This document shows positions 51,252 through 59,760 of a stretch of DNA of 64,000 nt, piece by piece. The position numbers were made by a program, and so were the translations under genes. The DNA comes from Flavobacteriales bacterium (GTDB taxonomy: Bacteria; Bacteroidota; Bacteroidia; Flavobacteriales; Flavobacteriaceae): NCBI GenBank assembly GCA_026993355.1, contig JALWTX010000016.1, positions 1 through 64,000 on the forward strand, written 5' to 3'. The first letter of the stretch is position 1, and every line of letters begins with the position of its first letter. The notes beneath the pieces are model-generated. The model had not been told where the DNA came from. It saw only the letters and a list, made by a program, of their open reading frames with translations, and searched no databases.

Positions 51252-53984
51252 TTAGAATTTTAACTTCACGCTAAAGTTCCAAGAACGTCCCCAACCGAAG
51301 TATACTTGGTTTCCGGTATCAACACCATTCCATAATGTTCCTGTAGAACCACTGTCACCAGCGAATCGGTTAGTATATGAGTCAGAAATATAATGCTTAT
51401 CAAAAACATTGTTAACTGTGAAACGGGTGGTAACTTTACCCACGTTTTTAACAGGGAATTTATAAGTTACACCAGCGTCAACCAAGCTATACTTAGGCAA
51501 TCTTAAAGAGCCATGATTATTTGGTCTATCAAAGCTTGCAGCATCTATGCGTGCATAAAGTTTATCGACAAAGAATTGGTTTACGTTGAAATAAAGTCCT
51601 TTAATTGGATTGTAATCAACACCATATCTGGCCGTAAACTGGGCAGCATCACCCACTTTTACTCCATCTAAGTAAAAATCTTTTGTTGCAACAACGTTAT
51701 GATTTTGATCGTACATTTTTACATCTTTAACGTCTCCTTGATAATACCAGTCTCCCACTGAGACCATACCGCTTATTTTAACTTGACCGTATTTAGCTGA
51801 AGATTCCAGTTCAATACCTTTATGAATTTCAGTAATACCATCCATTTGGCCGGTTGATCTTGTTGCTCTGTCGCTAATTACTTTATAACGGTTAGCCCAT
51901 TTGGTATTATAAGCGTTCAAATTAACTCGCCAATGCTCATTTTTAAATCCATAACCCGCTTCAAAAGCTGTTACATCTTCATTGTGAAGATTTTTATTTA
52001 CGTCAGTGTGATAAGTAGGGAATACGCCATTAAACAAAGGTTGTTTGCTGTAATAACCGGCATTAACAAAGACATTGTGGTGTTCATTTAAATTGTAGTT
52101 AGCACCACCTTTAATGTTGTACCCATCCATTGAAATCCAATCTGTTTTTTGATTAGGATCTGAATCTAGATAGTAGAAGTAATCAATTTTTTGGAATTGT
52201 TGGTTAGAGTAACCACCTTGTACAAATGCAGATAAGTCATCTTTTTTGTATTCTAATTGCGCAAAAGTACCGGCCCATCTAACATTACCTTGTGTGAAGT
52301 AAGCAATTTTTTCTTGTCCTTTGATATCAATAAAAGGATTCCAAGATGGATTAGCTTCAACAAAATCTTTGGGGTAAATATATCTATTAGGGTGGTTTTT
52401 ATCACTGTTATCGAAATAGCGATCAGCACCTAAGACACTATTTACAACTCTATAATGGTAGCCTGAATAAGTTCTTAAATCAATTCCACCGATCAAGTTC
52501 CAGTTTTCATTGAAATCTCTATCATATTTCATAATCAATCCATACCAGTCATGAGAGTTCATAGAGGCACGACGGGTAATCCCATGTCTACTATCATTTG
52601 TGTAATAACCATCGCTATCCGGACTTCTGTCAGGACCAAAGTCAGCAACGTGACCACCTGAATTCCAGGTATAGATATCATCAAAACGAATTAACCCATT
52701 TCTATCTCTAATGGGTAAAGATGAGATGGCACTTGTACCATGATAAGGATAAACATAATTATGATTGATGTTTCCTAAATCTCCGGTACCACCACCGCGG
52801 CCCCAAGAGCCATATAATACGGTATTTAATTTAGAGTTATCATTAATTTGCCAATCCCAGTTTAAAGAGGCAATCGGTTTATGATAGAAGTTTCTTCTCA
52901 TAGAATAAACTTCACCATTTAAATATCCCCAATCTGCGTTATATCGGATATTAGGATCATCGCCATTTCCACCAAATTGTAAATAATCTTCAATGCGGGG
53001 TGCATAATATCTTTGATGGTGCCATTGAGGCGCTCCGGTCGCAGTAAACATTAAGTCATGTTTATCATTAATTTTATAACCAATACTTAAGAACCAAGTA
53101 TATCCTTGTCCTTGTGTACCATCCACATAACCGTCACCACTAAAGCGGCTTAATAAAACAGAAGCAGAAAGGCCATTTTCCAATAAACCGGTATTATAGG
53201 CAGCTGAAAATTTCTTGTAATTATCATTGCCAAAAGTAGCGGCAACAACACCACCTTTTTTCTTATTGGCAGAATTGGTTAAAATGTTAATCGTACCACC
53301 GACAGAAGGTATAGGTAACATAGAAGATCCTAAACCTCTTTGTACTTGCATGGCAGAAGTGACATCGGCCAAACCAGCCCAGTTAGACCAATAAACCCAA
53401 CCGTTTTCCATATCGTTAACAGGCATACCGTTAATCATGACAGCAGTATTACGTTGGTCAAAACCTCGCACATTGATACGGGCATCACCAAAACCACCAC
53501 CTGATTTGGTTGCATACACTGAAGGTGTATAGTTTAAGACTTCCGGTAATTCTTTGGTGCCGATACGTTCTTCTATTTCGGCTGCCTTCATGGTAGAAAC
53601 GGCTACCGGTGTTTGTCTTTCTTTGGCAATATCAGCCACACCGACAATAACAACTTCGCCCAAAGCAGAAGCTGTGGGTTTCAAAATAATTTTACCTAAG
53701 TTCTTTGTTTCGCCTTGTTTTACTTGAACCGTAATTATTTTGGGTTCGTAACCGACAAAACTAATTTTGATTTTTTGGGTCCCAACAGGCACCTCTAAAA
53801 CAAAATTGCCGTCAAAATCTGAGGCAACACCTTTGGTAGTGCCAACTAGAACGACATCAGCTCCGGGAAGCGGCTCGTTTGTTTTTGCTTCTAAGAGTGT
53901 ACCTCTAACAGTACCTTGTGCAAAAGCATTACTCGCCATAAGTCCGAAGATGGCAAATAAGAATAGATTTTTGAGTGTTCTCAT
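51252..53984 (-). CDS. TonB-dependent outer-membrane receptor (paralog 2)
   Basis: A 910-residue receptor with the same layout as its neighbour: signal peptide (LFLFAIFGLMASNAFAQ), carboxypeptidase-regulatory-like domain (GTVRGTLLEAKTNEPLPGAD, KISFVGYEPK), plug with VLNYTPSVYATKSGGGFGD and INGMPVNDMENGWVYWSNW, and a barrel ending WNFSVKLKF. ATG 53984 is preferred: it opens on the signal peptide, and a -7 element at 54017-54024 lies between it and an earlier ATG at 54041. The two receptors share whole segments (ASLNWDW, FGPDR-PDS, YFGWGR), marking a tandem duplication. The ligand is not evident. Confidence 0.93.
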   Translation of the reverse strand: MRTLKNLFLFAIFGLMASNAFAQGTVRGTLLEAKTNEPLPGADVVLVGTTKGVASDFDGNFVLEVPVGTQKIKISFVGYEPKIITVQVKQGETKNLGKIILKPTASALGEVVIVGVADIAKERQTPVAVSTMKAAEIEERIGTKELPEVLNYTPSVYATKSGGGFGDARINVRGFDQRNTAVMINGMPVNDMENGWVYWSNWAGLADVTSAMQVQRGLGSSMLPIPSVGGTINILTNSANKKKGGVVAATFGNDNYKKFSAAYNTGLLENGLSASVLLSRFSGDGYVDGTQGQGYTWFLSIGYKINDKHDLMFTATGAPQWHHQRYYAPRIEDYLQFGGNGDDPNIRYNADWGYLNGEVYSMRRNFYHKPIASLNWDWQINDNSKLNTVLYGSWGRGGGTGDLGNINHNYVYPYHGTSAISSLPIRDRNGLIRFDDIYTWNSGGHVADFGPDRSPDSDGYYTNDSRHGITRRASMNSHDWYGLIMKYDRDFNENWNLIGGIDLRTYSGYHYRVVNSVLGADRYFDNSDKNHPNRYIYPKDFVEANPSWNPFIDIKGQEKIAYFTQGNVRWAGTFAQLEYKKDDLSAFVQGGYSNQQFQKIDYFYYLDSDPNQKTDWISMDGYNIKGGANYNLNEHHNVFVNAGYYSKQPLFNGVFPTYHTDVNKNLHNEDVTAFEAGYGFKNEHWRVNLNAYNTKWANRYKVISDRATRSTGQMDGITEIHKGIELESSAKYGQVKISGMVSVGDWYYQGDVKDVKMYDQNHNVVATKDFYLDGVKVGDAAQFTARYGVDYNPIKGLYFNVNQFFVDKLYARIDAASFDRPNNHGSLRLPKYSLVDAGVTYKFPVKNVGKVTTRFTVNNVFDKHYISDSYTNRFAGDSGSTGTLWNGVDTGNQVYFGWGRSWNFSVKLKF

Positions 53985-54016
53985 GTTTAAGTTTATTTTT
54001 TTTGAGTTTGATAGCA

Positions 54017-54024
54017 CAAATGTA
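54017..54024 (-). promoter_or_regulatory. -7 element of receptor paralog 2
   Basis: TACATTTG on the minus strand, 33 bp upstream of ATG 53984; it decides the start of that gene. Confidence 0.6.
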
Positions 54025-54189
54025 ATTTTTTTTTCTAACAAATAAAAGACTATAAGTCATTTTTTTGCAAACTTTGAGATGTCTTAAAATATTAAAAATC
54101 AATAGCTTATTTTATAATGTATTTTTACAATTCACATAAACACTTGCAAAAATTGTTCTTATTTGCTTTTGGTAATAGGTGCAGCATAA

Positions 54190-54213
54190 AAAAACCGGAC
54201 ATAGAAAGTCCGG
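54190..54213 (-). terminator. Terminator after the outer-membrane protein gene
   Basis: Stem CCGGAC / GTCCGG (54195-54200 / 54208-54213) with a seven-base loop. On the minus strand it is followed by a T-run. Confidence 0.8.
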
Positions 54214-54241
54214 CTCTAAATTATTTAAAAATAGTTTGCAA

Positions 54242-55027
54242 TTAACGCTGGGCAAAGAAACCACCCCCACCGGGCATAATAACAATGCCTATGCTAGGGG
54301 CAAATTGCCAATCGTCATGAACATTGTCAACCAAAGAAGGGTCCGGTGATAGGCCATCGACACGGTCACTGAGATAATAAAGCCATTTTCCGTTTATGGT
54401 CAAATTCATATTGGGGGATAAATTGTAACGAAGACCAGCTTCCATGGTTATGACCGGAACAATGTTGGGTTTGTCATAAACATGACCTTGAAAGGCTTGG
54501 GGTAATACATTGGGATTAAGTTTAAAATCACCTAAATCAGATTTTAAACTAACAGCATAAACTGCAGCACCGGCACTAAGGCCGACATAGGGGTCAAAAT
54601 TTTGCAAAAAATTATCGACATCAAAGGCATATTTTTTTAAATCCCCAATATGGTATTCAAAACCAAAACTCAAAGAAGATTGAAAGATTTTGCCACGAAA
54701 AGCTTTCACCTTAAGGGCTTCCGGTGAGCTGGTGTTTATATCTGCATGATCAAAGTTTAACAATGAATAACCTATAGTGAAACTTAGTGGAAATTTAACA
54801 TGTTGACAAGGATAACAACCACCACGGTAATAATCCAGCAGATTAAAATAGGCTTTTCCGCCTACCAAAAAACCGCTATTACCCATGGTTGAGGTAAAAT
54901 CACTACGTACACCATAATCTCCTTGAAAGATGGAATAGCCGACATTGATTTCATATTCATCAACTAATTGAGATTGAGAATAATGAATACCAAGTAGTAA
55001 AAAGGCGAAGAAAACTATTTTTTTCAT
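54242..55027 (-). CDS. Outer-membrane beta-barrel protein
   Basis: A 261-residue exported protein with signal peptide (VFFAFLLLGIHYSQSQ). It consists of alternating beta strands, with glycine-rich turns (YEINVGYSIFQGDYG, SLSFGFEYHIGD, PYVGLSAGAAVY, PVITMEAGLRYNL, INGKWLYYLSD). The pattern matches small outer-membrane barrel proteins of Flavobacteriia. A CYPC pair near 73 is unusual for such a barrel. Function unknown; some relatives take part in type IX secretion. It is divergent from ftsX. Confidence 0.7.
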   Translation of the reverse strand: MKKIVFFAFLLLGIHYSQSQLVDEYEINVGYSIFQGDYGVRSDFTSTMGNSGFLVGGKAYFNLLDYYRGGCYPCQHVKFPLSFTIGYSLLNFDHADINTSSPEALKVKAFRGKIFQSSLSFGFEYHIGDLKKYAFDVDNFLQNFDPYVGLSAGAAVYAVSLKSDLGDFKLNPNVLPQAFQGHVYDKPNIVPVITMEAGLRYNLSPNMNLTINGKWLYYLSDRVDGLSPDPSLVDNVHDDWQFAPSIGIVIMPGGGGFFAQR

Positions 55028-55081
55028 AAAAAAACTATTTAACAGCCAAAGTTACAAAAAAATATAAAATATTGATAATGT

Positions 55082-56005
55082 ATGTTTATTTTTTTTAATT
55101 TTACCGGAAAAATAACCGATTTGAACGATTTTTTTGATAAATATCAGAAGCGCCGGTTGATAACGGCCAATATTTCAGTAGTGATAAGTATTGCCATAGT
55201 CTTATTTTTACTGGGTAGTTTAGGTTTTTTTATTTTAAATTCTAAAAAGATAACCAATCATTTTAAGGAAAAAATAACGATTACTGTTTTTTTTAAAGAG
55301 CATGCCAAGCTGAGTGCCATAAAACAGTTTGAAAAAAAAATTAAGCTATCGCCACAGGTTAAAAAAACCAGATTTGTAACTAAAAAAGAAGCAGCAGCAC
55401 AACTTTCTAAAGATATTGGAGAGGATTTTATTAAATTTTTAGATTTTAATCCGTTACAAGATAATTTGGAAGTTAATTTGAACGGTGCCTATGTCAATGC
55501 CAAAAAAATGGACAGCCTAAAACAGGCCTGGCAAAAAAATAATTTTGTTTCGGAAGTCAACTATGAATATTACAAGCCGCTTATCAAAGGATTAAACCAA
55601 AATATTCAAAAATTAAGTTTTTGGATTATGCTGATCACCGGTTTTTTCCTCTTTTTGGTTTTTCTGCTAATCAATAGTGCTATTCGTTTATCCCTTTACA
55701 ATCAACGTTTCTCTATAAAAACAATGCAACTGGTTGGTGCTACAAAATCTTTTATACGAAAACCTTTTTTAATCAAAGCATTTTGGTTAGGTTTTGCAGG
55801 GGCATCTTTAGCCTCATTTTTTCTCTTATCCATTTTATATTATATAGATCGTTATTTTCCGGAATTTCAATTTTTAACAGACTACAAATTGCTGGTTATC
55901 TTATTTTCAGGTATTTTTGCAACCGGAATAATTATTACATTAATTAGTACCTATTTTGCAAGCTTGCGCTTGTTGAATTTAAATTCCGATCAAATGCATT
56001 TTTAA
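55082..56005 (+). CDS. ftsX: Cell-division permease-like protein FtsX
   Basis: Membrane partner of the ATPase FtsE; it transmits a signal across the membrane to activate peptidoglycan hydrolases at the septum. The 307-residue chain has an N-terminal cytosolic part, four predicted membrane helices (near 32-52, 184-204, 232-252 and 275-298) and a periplasmic loop at about 55-180 (KITITVFFKEHAKLSAIKQF). The pattern SIKTMQLVGATKSFIRKPFL after the second helix is typical. ftsE is not adjacent. It heads a run with DUF3098, uppP, truB and a TonB-like gene. Confidence 0.92.
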   Translation: MFIFFNFTGKITDLNDFFDKYQKRRLITANISVVISIAIVLFLLGSLGFFILNSKKITNHFKEKITITVFFKEHAKLSAIKQFEKKIKLSPQVKKTRFVTKKEAAAQLSKDIGEDFIKFLDFNPLQDNLEVNLNGAYVNAKKMDSLKQAWQKNNFVSEVNYEYYKPLIKGLNQNIQKLSFWIMLITGFFLFLVFLLINSAIRLSLYNQRFSIKTMQLVGATKSFIRKPFLIKAFWLGFAGASLASFFLLSILYYIDRYFPEFQFLTDYKLLVILFSGIFATGIIITLISTYFASLRLLNLNSDQMHF

Positions 56006-56016
56006 ATTTTTAACAG

Positions 56017-56280
56017 ATGTCAACAAAAAAAAATAAAAAGAACAAACCCGAAGAATCCCTTAGAACAAACCTGCTTTTTGGTCCTAGAAATTATAAATTT
56101 ATGTTCATCGGCTTAGGTTTAATAGGTTTAGGCTTTGCTCTAATGGCAGGCGGAGGCAGTAAAGATCCGCAAGTGTGGAACGATGCCATCTTTAATTTCA
56201 GACGTATTCGCCTTGCCCCAATGATTATTTTGTCGGGCTTAATAGTCGAAATATATGCTATAATGACCAAACCGCAATAA
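56017..56280 (+). CDS. DUF3098-type small membrane protein
   Basis: An 87-residue protein with a charged start (STKKNKKNKPEE) and two helices (YKFMFIGLGLIGLGFALM, LAPMIILSGLIVEIYAIM). The pattern LLFGPRNYKFMFIGLGLIGLG and GGGSKDP agrees with DUF3098, a family regularly found between ftsX and uppP in Bacteroidota. Function unknown. It is 11 bp after ftsX and 3 bp before uppP. Confidence 0.85.
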   Translation: MSTKKNKKNKPEESLRTNLLFGPRNYKFMFIGLGLIGLGFALMAGGGSKDPQVWNDAIFNFRRIRLAPMIILSGLIVEIYAIMTKPQ

Positions 56281-56283
56281 TCC

Positions 56284-57066
56284 ATGACTGATTTTCAAGC
56301 AATTGTTTTAGCTGTAATAGAAGGGGTGACGGAGTTTTTACCGGTATCATCGACGGGACATATGATTTTGGCTTCTTCTTTTATGGGCATTGCCCATGAC
56401 GATTTTACAAAACTTTTTACCATCGTCATCCAATTAGGCGCTATTTTGTCGGTCGTGGTGCTATATTGGAAACGTTTTTTGCAGTCATGGGATTTTTATA
56501 AAAAATTATTTGTCGCCTTTTTACCGGCGGTTTTTTTAGGTTTATTACTGCACAAACAAATTGACCGTTTGCTCGAAAGCCCGCTGACAGTAGCAGTCAT
56601 GCTGGTTTTAGGCGGTTTTGTTTTGATAAAAATTGACGATTGGTATGGTCATAATACGGACACCAACATAGATTACTTAAAAGCACTGAAAATAGGATTC
56701 TATCAAACCTTGGCTATGATTCCGGGCGTCTCACGTAGTGGTGCTACAATTGTAGGAGGGATGATTGAAGGTTTAAATAGAAAAACTGCAACTGAATTTT
56801 CTTTTTTCTTAGCTGTTCCTACTATGTTAGGCGCCACAGCAAAAAAGTTGTGGGATTATTACCAAGACGGTTTGCATTTGGATCAAACACAACTTCAACT
56901 TTTGCTCATCGGTAATATTGTAGCTTTTGTTGTAGCCATGATAGCCATCAAAAGTTTTATAAATTATGTCAGTCATAAAGGTTTTAAAATTTTTGGCTAT
57001 TATCGTATCATAGTTGGCTTGCTACTATTATTCATTCATTTTTTTGTTCACCCGTTAAGTATATAA
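56284..57066 (+). CDS. uppP: Undecaprenyl-diphosphate phosphatase
   Basis: Regenerates the lipid carrier undecaprenyl phosphate for cell-wall synthesis and can give bacitracin tolerance. The protein has about eight helices. The two active-site motifs are EGVTEFLPVSSTGHMIL near 14-30 and IPGVSRSGATIVGGM near 145-159, with the Glu and Arg residues in place. At 260 residues it is normal. The operon position after ftsX and before truB is common in Bacteroidota. Confidence 0.96.
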   Translation: MTDFQAIVLAVIEGVTEFLPVSSTGHMILASSFMGIAHDDFTKLFTIVIQLGAILSVVVLYWKRFLQSWDFYKKLFVAFLPAVFLGLLLHKQIDRLLESPLTVAVMLVLGGFVLIKIDDWYGHNTDTNIDYLKALKIGFYQTLAMIPGVSRSGATIVGGMIEGLNRKTATEFSFFLAVPTMLGATAKKLWDYYQDGLHLDQTQLQLLLIGNIVAFVVAMIAIKSFINYVSHKGFKIFGYYRIIVGLLLLFIHFFVHPLSI

Positions 57067-57069
57067 TGT

Positions 57070-57768
57070 ATGTATGATTTAGAGAGTTTGAAGAAAGGAC
57101 AAGTGGTGTTGATTGATAAACCTTTGGCGTGGACTTCTTTTGATGTTGTCAACAAAATGCGTTATGCTATTTTAAAAAAACATCAATTAAAAAAATTTAA
57201 AGTGGGTCATGCCGGTACTTTAGACCCCTTAGCTACGGGTTTATTATTGATATGTGTCGGCAAAGCCACCAAGACAATCAATACTTTTCAAAATCTGGAT
57301 AAAGAATATACCGGTACATTTTGGCTGGGGGCAACCACTCCTTCTTATGATAGAGAAACGGACATTGACCAACACTTTGAAACGGACCATATTACACCGG
57401 AATTAATAATAGATACTGCCAAAAAATTTACAGGTCGCCAAAAACAATTCCCTCCGATGTTTTCGGCTATTAAAAAAAATGGTAAAAAGCTTTATGAACA
57501 TGCCCGCAAAGGTGAAACGGTGGATATTGCACCCCGTGAGATAGAGATAAAAGAATTTGAAATTTTAGCGGTTAATTTGCCTAAAGTTGACTTCCGCGTT
57601 AAGGTAAGTAAAGGTACTTACATCCGTTCGTTGGCCTATGATTTTGGCAAGGCTTTAAATTCGGGTGGTTTTTTGTGGTCACTACGTCGAACTAAAATAG
57701 GCAATTTTAATGTTGACCGTGCAGTTTCTCATCAAACATGGATTAAGCATTTAAATAATGAAACTTAA
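57070..57768 (+). CDS. truB: tRNA pseudouridine-55 synthase TruB
   Basis: Modifies U55 in the T-loop of tRNAs. Catalytic motif GHAGTLDPLATGLLLICVGKATK near 46-68 includes the active Asp. Further signatures: IDKPLAWTSFDVVNK at the start, FPPMFSAIKKNGKKLYEHARKG near 133-154 and VSKGTYIRSLAYDFG near 178-192. At 232 residues it is the short form without a PUA domain. Its last 11 bp overlap the next gene. Confidence 0.96.
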   Translation: MYDLESLKKGQVVLIDKPLAWTSFDVVNKMRYAILKKHQLKKFKVGHAGTLDPLATGLLLICVGKATKTINTFQNLDKEYTGTFWLGATTPSYDRETDIDQHFETDHITPELIIDTAKKFTGRQKQFPPMFSAIKKNGKKLYEHARKGETVDIAPREIEIKEFEILAVNLPKVDFRVKVSKGTYIRSLAYDFGKALNSGGFLWSLRRTKIGNFNVDRAVSHQTWIKHLNNET

Positions 57769-58432
57769 CTTATCACATACTGAAAAAGCCTTGGTATTGG
57801 CTCTCTTGATAGAATTGCTGATAATCGTCATGATGTTTAAACTTGGTTTTAAAGAAAAACCAAAAGAAGTAACTTATGCCGTTGATTTTGTCGATGATGA
57901 TTTTGATTTTAAAGATCTAAAACCTGAGGAAAAGTTGACTTTACCGGACATAAAAAAATATGTCCATCAAAAATATAATACCAATGTGGCTTCCAATGCT
58001 TTGCAAGAAGAAAAATCTTTTGAAGAATACCGTCAGCATCACGAAGAAGAATTGAAGAAATTTTATGAAAAGCGTAAGCAAAAGCAAAATATGTCATCTT
58101 CGACGGACCAGGAATCGCCTAAAAAAGAAAACAAAAAGGAAGTACGGTTTACCGGTGATAGCAATATCCGCTATTTTTTAAAGAACCGTTATGATATTTA
58201 TATGGCCAATCCTTTATACACATGTCCTGAATACATGAGTGGTTTGGTGGTTATCGATATTGCAATAGACCCTTCGGGAAAAGTAATTGAGGCTAAGTTT
58301 AATAAAGATAAGTCTACAACTGATGCCACTTGTTTAATAGAAAATGCCTTGGAAGCTGCCAAAGAGAGTTTTTTTAACAGTGATGATTCGGCTCCAGCAG
58401 TACAAAGGGGTTATATTACTTATAATTTTTAG
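57758..58432 (+). CDS. TonB-like periplasmic energy transducer candidate
   Basis: A 224-residue protein: a short cytosolic start, one membrane helix (ALVLALLIELLIIVMMF near 12-28), an acidic then highly charged linker (about 40-130), and a C-terminal domain (about 145-224) with GLVVIDIAIDPSGKVIEAKFNKDKST, much like TonB C-terminal domains. It lacks the Pro-rich spacer of classical TonB. It might serve the receptors encoded at 48404-53984, which is inference. It overlaps truB. Confidence 0.65.
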   Translation: MKLNLSHTEKALVLALLIELLIIVMMFKLGFKEKPKEVTYAVDFVDDDFDFKDLKPEEKLTLPDIKKYVHQKYNTNVASNALQEEKSFEEYRQHHEEELKKFYEKRKQKQNMSSSTDQESPKKENKKEVRFTGDSNIRYFLKNRYDIYMANPLYTCPEYMSGLVVIDIAIDPSGKVIEAKFNKDKSTTDATCLIENALEAAKESFFNSDDSAPAVQRGYITYNF

Positions 58433-58438
58433 CCGTCA

Positions 58439-59134
58439 TTAAAATAGTTCAAGAAAGCGTTTGAGTTTGGCAGCCCGCTCATAGGCTTCTTCTTCTATGG
58501 CTTTGTCCAGCATTTTTTGAAGGTCTTTTTTGGTATAAAAAACTTTTTTCTTCCCAAACAAAGCCTGTGACAATTTTTCTTTTTCAGATAGTTCTTCCGG
58601 ATTTAATGCCGGTTCGTTTTCATCAGCAGGTTTGCTCATTTGCTCAATTTCATTCAATAAATTGTCCAATTCCATTTCCATCGAATCAGATTCTTCAAAT
58701 GAATGGTGTTGGATATTTTCTTCATTTAAAAAAATACCGGCTTCTTCTAAAATACTTGTTTCGCAATAAATGGGGGCATTAAACCGGACAGCCATGGCTA
58801 CCGCATCGGAAGTGCGCGAATCAATGGCTTTTTCAATACCATCCTTTTCGGTAATAAGCATGGCATAAAAAATACCCTGGTCAAACTTATTAATAATGAC
58901 TTTGCGTAAATTAATGCCGTATGTTTCCATTAAGGATTTCATCAAATCGTGGGTCAGCGGTCGCTGCGGAATAATGTCCTTTTCTAATCCCATGGTGATG
59001 GAATGAGCTTCCATACCGCCAATAACTATAGGTAATTTCTTTTTGGTAACAGGTTCACTTAAAAACAAAACATAAGCACCGGTTTGTGTTTCACTGTATT
59101 GTATTCTTTCAACTTTTAATTCTACAAGGCTCAT
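58439..59134 (-). CDS. Bifunctional nuclease-family (DUF151) protein with UVR motif
   Basis: A 231-residue cytosolic protein. The BFN/DUF151 domain covers about 1-135 (LPIVIGGMEAHSITMGLE, TSDAVAMAVRFNAPIY). A linker rich in Glu follows. The C-terminal 35 residues (FYTKKDLQKMLDKAIEEEAYERAAKLK) match the UvrB/UvrC-type interaction motif. Plant and bacterial members have been reported to cleave DNA and RNA. The exact role here is unknown. Convergent with the TonB-like gene. Confidence 0.9.
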   Translation of the reverse strand: MSLVELKVERIQYSETQTGAYVLFLSEPVTKKKLPIVIGGMEAHSITMGLEKDIIPQRPLTHDLMKSLMETYGINLRKVIINKFDQGIFYAMLITEKDGIEKAIDSRTSDAVAMAVRFNAPIYCETSILEEAGIFLNEENIQHHSFEESDSMEMELDNLLNEIEQMSKPADENEPALNPEELSEKEKLSQALFGKKKVFYTKKDLQKMLDKAIEEEAYERAAKLKRFLELF

Positions 59135-59173
59135 GTTTACACGGATTTATTTGTTTACGAAAATACAAAAAAT

Positions 59174-59755
59174 CTATTTATAAAAATTCATTTCTTCAAT
59201 ATATTGATAAACTTCGGGGGGCAAAAGCGGTCGCACATTTTTACGGGCTTTGATGTCTTTCCTGATTTGCGTGGCTGAAATTTCAATAATGGGAGCCTTA
59301 ACATAATGGACGGCAGGGTGGCTTGCCAATTCTTCCGGCACCTTTTTGGAACTGAGACGCGGGTAAACATATATTTGATAATAAGCTAAAATGGCTTCGT
59401 AATTTTTCCATTTATGCAAACCGGCCAAATTGTCCTCTCCCATAAGCAATGCAAATTTATGTTTGGGATACTTTTCCTGCAAAACGGTCAGTGTGTCAAT
59501 GGTATAATTGGGTTGCGGCATATCAAATTCGATATTTGATGCCTTTAATTTCGGATAATTTTCGATTGCCAACCGCACCATCATTAATCGCTGCCTGTCA
59601 TTGAGCAAAGTCGATTTTTTCTTAAGCGGATTATGCGGGCTGACCACCAACCACACTTCATCCAAATCGGTATGCTCTGTCATGTGGTTGGCTAATATAA
59701 GATGCCCAATGTGTACCGGATTAAAACTGCCGAAAAACAACCCTGTTTTTTTCAT
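59174..59755 (-). CDS. nadD: Nicotinate-nucleotide adenylyltransferase
   Basis: Adds AMP to nicotinate mononucleotide in NAD synthesis. The nucleotidyltransferase motif GSFNPVHIGHLILA is at 9-22 (HxGH) and the second ISATQIRKDI near 160-169 (the SxTxxR motif). VVSPHNPLKKK near 37 and LLMGEDNLAGLHKWKN near 102 also fit. At 193 residues it is full length. It lies 5 bp after the stop of the upstream protease gene on the same strand, so the two are probably co-transcribed. Confidence 0.95.
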   Translation of the reverse strand: MKKTGLFFGSFNPVHIGHLILANHMTEHTDLDEVWLVVSPHNPLKKKSTLLNDRQRLMMVRLAIENYPKLKASNIEFDMPQPNYTIDTLTVLQEKYPKHKFALLMGEDNLAGLHKWKNYEAILAYYQIYVYPRLSSKKVPEELASHPAVHYVKAPIIEISATQIRKDIKARKNVRPLLPPEVYQYIEEMNFYK

Positions 59756-59760
59756 GGCTT

